A stretch of DNA of 64,000 bases from Amycolatopsis sp. WAC 01376 (GTDB lineage: Bacteria > Actinomycetota > Actinomycetes > Mycobacteriales > Pseudonocardiaceae), in NCBI RefSeq assembly GCF_003947415.1, contig NZ_QHKL01000002.1, forward strand, positions 1,302,001 to 1,366,000, read 5' to 3'. The position numbers and the translations under genes are program-made. This document shows, piece by piece, positions 61,301 to 64,000 of the stretch. Under the pieces are notes generated by a model. It ran no database searches and had not been told where the DNA came from. It saw nothing but the letters and a program-made list of their open reading frames with translations. Within the stretch, counting starts at the first letter, position 1; every line of letters begins with the position of its first letter.

Positions 61301-62884
61301 CTAAACCGGCGTCGACTCCTTCACGTCCGGCTCCGCCAGCGGGTCGACACTCCCGTGCCGCAGCGACAGCAACCCGCCCACCACGAGCGTGATCACCACA
61401 CCGCACAGCGTGTACCAGGGCCACGCCAGCGCCACCGTGTTCCCCGAAGACTTGCTGAAGTCGACGCCGATCAGGCTGCCGTCCGGTTTGTTGAACTTGA
61501 CGCCGAGGATGAGGAACGCCATCACGATCACCGTCGACACGAACGCCACGATCGCGTCCGCCTGCCTCGCCCGCTTGAACAGCAGGCCCAGCAGGAACGC
61601 GCCGAGCAGCGCGCCGTAGGTGTAGCCGGTGATGCCGAGCGCCTGCACCACGATCGGGTCGGCCGAGGTCTTGTTGGAGGAGGCGAAGAAACCCGCGCAC
61701 AGGATCAGCGCGCCCGCCCAGATGATGGTCCAGATCCGGCCGTGCTTCAGCCGGTCGGCTTCCGGCAGCTGCCTGCCGATCACCCGTTCGTAGACATCGG
61801 TCACCGTCGAGGAGGCCAGCGCGCCGAGCGAGGAACTCAGTGCGGCGGCGAGGATTCCGGCGATCACGAAGCCGGACAGGCCGCTCGGCAGGTCGTTCAC
61901 GATGAAGTTCGCGAACAGTTCGTCCTTGTTGGCCAGTCCGAGGCCTTCCGGCTTCGGTTTCGTCGGGGCCAGGCCGTTGTAGAGCGCCCACAGCAGCACG
62001 CCGATGAACAGGAACAGCGCGAACTGGATGAACACCACGAAACCGCTGGCGACCAAGGCCTTCCGCGCCGCACGCAGGTCGTTGGTGGACTGGAGGCGCT
62101 GCACGATCAGCTGGTCCGAGCCGTGCGAAGCCATCGAGAGCACGGCGCCACCGATCAACGCGGTGAAGAACGCGTACTGCCCGGTGAGCATGTTCGAGGA
62201 GAAGTCGAAGATCTGGAACTTGTTGGCGTCGACGGCCTTGTCGAACCAGCCGTCCGGCAGCCTGCTGGAGATAGCCCAGATCACCACGACCGCGCCGAGG
62301 ACGTACCAGAGCATCTGGATCGCGTCGACCCAGACGACCGCGCGGACGCCGCCGAAGAAGCTGTAGAGCACCATCGCGATGCCGAGGCCGATCACGATGG
62401 TCCAGTACGAGACGTTCAGGCCGTAGGCCGCCATCACCACCTTGATCGGGATCGCGGTGGCGAACAGCCGGATGCCGTCGGCCAGCGTGCGGGTGAGCAG
62501 GAACGTCACCGACGCGGTGCCCTGCAACCCGCCGCCGAAGCGTTTGCCGAGGAAGGCGTAGGCGGTGACCAGGTTGCCCGCCACGTAGCGCGGCAACAGC
62601 ACCATCGACACCACGATCCGGCCGGCGATGTACCCGATCGCCAGTGCCAGGTAGGTCATCCCGCCGTCGCCGGGGGTGGCGATGTAGGCCACCGTCGGCA
62701 CGGAGAGCACGGTGAGGGTGGACGTCTCCGCGGAGACCACCGAGAGGCAGGCCACCCACCAGGAGATCTTGCCTTCGCCGACGAAGTAGTCGGAGCCGGA
62801 TTTCTGTTTGCCGCCGATCCAGACGCCCAGCAAGGGCATGCCGACCAGAAAAAGCCCGATGATCGCGAGGTCAAGTGCGCGCAT
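61301..62884 (-). CDS. Sodium/solute symporter (SSS family)
   Basis: 527-residue membrane protein with about 13 hydrophobic segments, first near 5-22 (LAIIGLFLVGMPLLGVWIG). Family motifs are seen: GKISWWVACLSVVSAETSTLTVLSVP near 38-63 (with the Na+-site Ser/Thr) and the AYxFLGKRFGG segment. It imports a sugar, amino acid or related solute with Na+. Only 9 bp separate it from anmK upstream in the same direction, so an amino sugar or muropeptide-derived sugar (sialic-acid/anhydro-sugar like) is a reasonable guess, no more. Confidence 0.87.
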   Translation of the reverse strand: MRALDLAIIGLFLVGMPLLGVWIGGKQKSGSDYFVGEGKISWWVACLSVVSAETSTLTVLSVPTVAYIATPGDGGMTYLALAIGYIAGRIVVSMVLLPRYVAGNLVTAYAFLGKRFGGGLQGTASVTFLLTRTLADGIRLFATAIPIKVVMAAYGLNVSYWTIVIGLGIAMVLYSFFGGVRAVVWVDAIQMLWYVLGAVVVIWAISSRLPDGWFDKAVDANKFQIFDFSSNMLTGQYAFFTALIGGAVLSMASHGSDQLIVQRLQSTNDLRAARKALVASGFVVFIQFALFLFIGVLLWALYNGLAPTKPKPEGLGLANKDELFANFIVNDLPSGLSGFVIAGILAAALSSSLGALASSTVTDVYERVIGRQLPEADRLKHGRIWTIIWAGALILCAGFFASSNKTSADPIVVQALGITGYTYGALLGAFLLGLLFKRARQADAIVAFVSTVIVMAFLILGVKFNKPDGSLIGVDFSKSSGNTVALAWPWYTLCGVVITLVVGGLLSLRHGSVDPLAEPDVKESTPV

Positions 62885-62893
62885 CCGTATCTC

Positions 62894-64000
62894 CTATCGC
62901 TCGCCGGTCGTCGCCGCTACCCGTAGCCGGGTCACGGTTGAGCTGTGCGGGGCGGGGAGTCGCAGGGGCCCCGCGCCCGGGGTGATGCTGCCGAGCAGCC
63001 GGTCGCCGCGGGCACCGGTCGCCGACGGGAGGTTCCCTGGCACACCGGACCAGGTCAGCCAGCCCAGCAGAATGGTCAGGTATGCCTCTTTGCCCGCGCG
63101 TGGCAGCCCGTGGTCGTCGCTGGTCTTCAGCGCCGCACCCGGCAGGTTCCTGGCGAGCGAGGCCATCAGCGCCGGGTTGTCGGCACCGCCGCCGGAGACG
63201 ATCACCGTGGCGATGGAGTGGCGACGGCATTCCGCGGCGATCGTCACCGCGGTCAGTTCGGTCAGCGTCGCCAGGAGGTCTTCCGCGTCGACCGGCGGAA
63301 GCCCGTCGAGCGCCGCGTCGAGATACGCGCCGTGGAACAGTTCCTTGCCGGTGGACTTCGGCGGCGCGGCCGCGTAGTACGGGTCGAGCAGGAGTTTCGC
63401 CAGCAGGTCGGGCCGGACGTTCCCGCGCAGCGCGAGCGCTCCGTCGATGTCGGCACGCAGTCCGGTGACGCGGTGCGCGGCGATGTCCATCAGCGCGTTG
63501 CCGGGGCCGGTGTCGTAGGCCAGCACGGCACCGTTCGCAGGCACCACGGTGATGTTCGCGATCCCGCCGATGTTGAGCGCCGCGACCGGGCCGGAGGCGG
63601 CCATGTCCCGTAACCACAGCGCGTCCAGCGTGCTGGCGAGCGGCGCGCCGTGCCCGCCGGCGGCGACGTCGCGGACGCGCAGGTCGGCCACCACCGGCAG
63701 TCCGGTGCGCTCGGCGATCCACGCCGGATTCCCCAGTTGCAGCGTGCCGCGGGCGGCGCCGTCCTCGACCCAGTGGAACACCGTCTGGCCCAGCGAGGCG
63801 ACGACGTCCGCGGTACCGCCTGCCAGTTCCTCGACGCCGCGGGCGGCCGCCTCACCGAAGGCCTGGCCCACCAGGGTGTCGAGTTTCGTGAGCTGTTCGG
63901 CACTGCAGGGATTCGGCGGCAGGGCGTCGAGCAAGGTGTCGCGGAGCGTTTCGGGATACGGGACTTCGAGCCTGCCGAGCGGGGAGAGCACCACAGTGTC
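62894..64000 (-). CDS. anmK: Anhydro-N-acetylmuramic acid kinase, C-terminal part (cut by window edge)
   Basis: 368 visible residues of the cell-wall recycling kinase that opens and phosphorylates 1,6-anhydro-MurNAc to MurNAc-6-phosphate. Diagnostic segments are LGQTVFHW, LGNPAWIAERTGLPVVADLRVRDVAAGGHGAPL, LNIGGIANITV, DTGPGNALMD and SGGGADNPALM. The N-terminal ATP/substrate segment (usually GLMSGTSxDG) lies beyond the window; the frame stays open to the last base. Upstream partner of the symporter by a 9-bp gap. Confidence 0.93.
   Translation of the reverse strand, partial: DTVVLSPLGRLEVPYPETLRDTLLDALPPNPCSAEQLTKLDTLVGQAFGEAAARGVEELAGGTADVVASLGQTVFHWVEDGAARGTLQLGNPAWIAERTGLPVVADLRVRDVAAGGHGAPLASTLDALWLRDMAASGPVAALNIGGIANITVVPANGAVLAYDTGPGNALMDIAAHRVTGLRADIDGALALRGNVRPDLLAKLLLDPYYAAAPPKSTGKELFHGAYLDAALDGLPPVDAEDLLATLTELTAVTIAAECRRHSIATVIVSGGGADNPALMASLARNLPGAALKTSDDHGLPRAGKEAYLTILLGWLTWSGVPGNLPSATGARGDRLLGSITPGAGPLRLPAPHSSTVTRLRVAATTGER

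Overview
The window is very GC-rich DNA of a filamentous actinomycete, most likely a member of the Pseudonocardiaceae close to Amycolatopsis. This is inferred from codon bias, GTG/TTG starts, ATGA gene overlaps and gene families (SARP/AfsR-type regulator, indigoidine synthetase, actinobacterial Kdp and Smc); no rRNA or marker gene is present to prove it. I see no tRNA, rRNA, CRISPR array, prophage or transposase gene.

Layout. 1-1316 (minus): a glycerate kinase cut by the window edge and a 2-hydroxyacid dehydrogenase. 1599-7816 (plus): a protocatechuate (beta-ketoadipate) operon pcaIJFHGDC followed by the IclR-type regulator pcaR; pcaB is absent. 7809-20873: genes for a molybdenum hydroxylase of the form II carbon monoxide dehydrogenase type. 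Accessory genes (MobA-like, CoxD, CoxE, XdhC) come first, split by an aldo/keto reductase, a TetR regulator and an FAD monooxygenase. An Lrp/PLP-enzyme pair follows, and then the structural genes coxS-coxL-coxM-coxG. 20916-28154: a flavoprotein oxidoreductase, an alpha/beta hydrolase, a single-module NRPS with the A-Ox-PCP-TE layout of indigoidine synthetase, a maleate-isomerase-like protein and a TetR regulator. 28253-38635: a TetR-linked dehydrogenase, then a myo-inositol regulon. Seven minus-strand genes (iolE, ABC importer, iolC, iolB, iolD) face a LacI regulator and iolG across a pair of palindromic operators. 38636-46193: a block of hairpins, a small membrane protein, a SARP-NB-ARC-TPR regulator, and a YtrA-type GntR regulator with an ABC exporter. 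46215-56148: asparagine synthetase and a complete kdpFABCDE potassium system with an extra tiny membrane protein at its head. 56413-64000: a Ser/Thr/Pro-rich membrane protein, acylphosphatase, Smc, a sodium/solute symporter and AnmK (cut by the window edge).

The main theme is catabolism and uptake under local control: aromatic acids (pca), a molybdenum hydroxylase substrate (cox), inositol (iol) and potassium (kdp). Most operons carry their own regulator and a visible inverted- or direct-repeat candidate operator.

Non-coding structure is unusually rich. There are at least ten long hairpins of one family with changing but self-complementary stems. Two roughly 165-bp elements with terminal inverted repeats each take in the stop codon of the upstream gene. 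A 13-bp palindrome GTCCACWGTGGAC recurs inside coding sequences far more often than base composition predicts.
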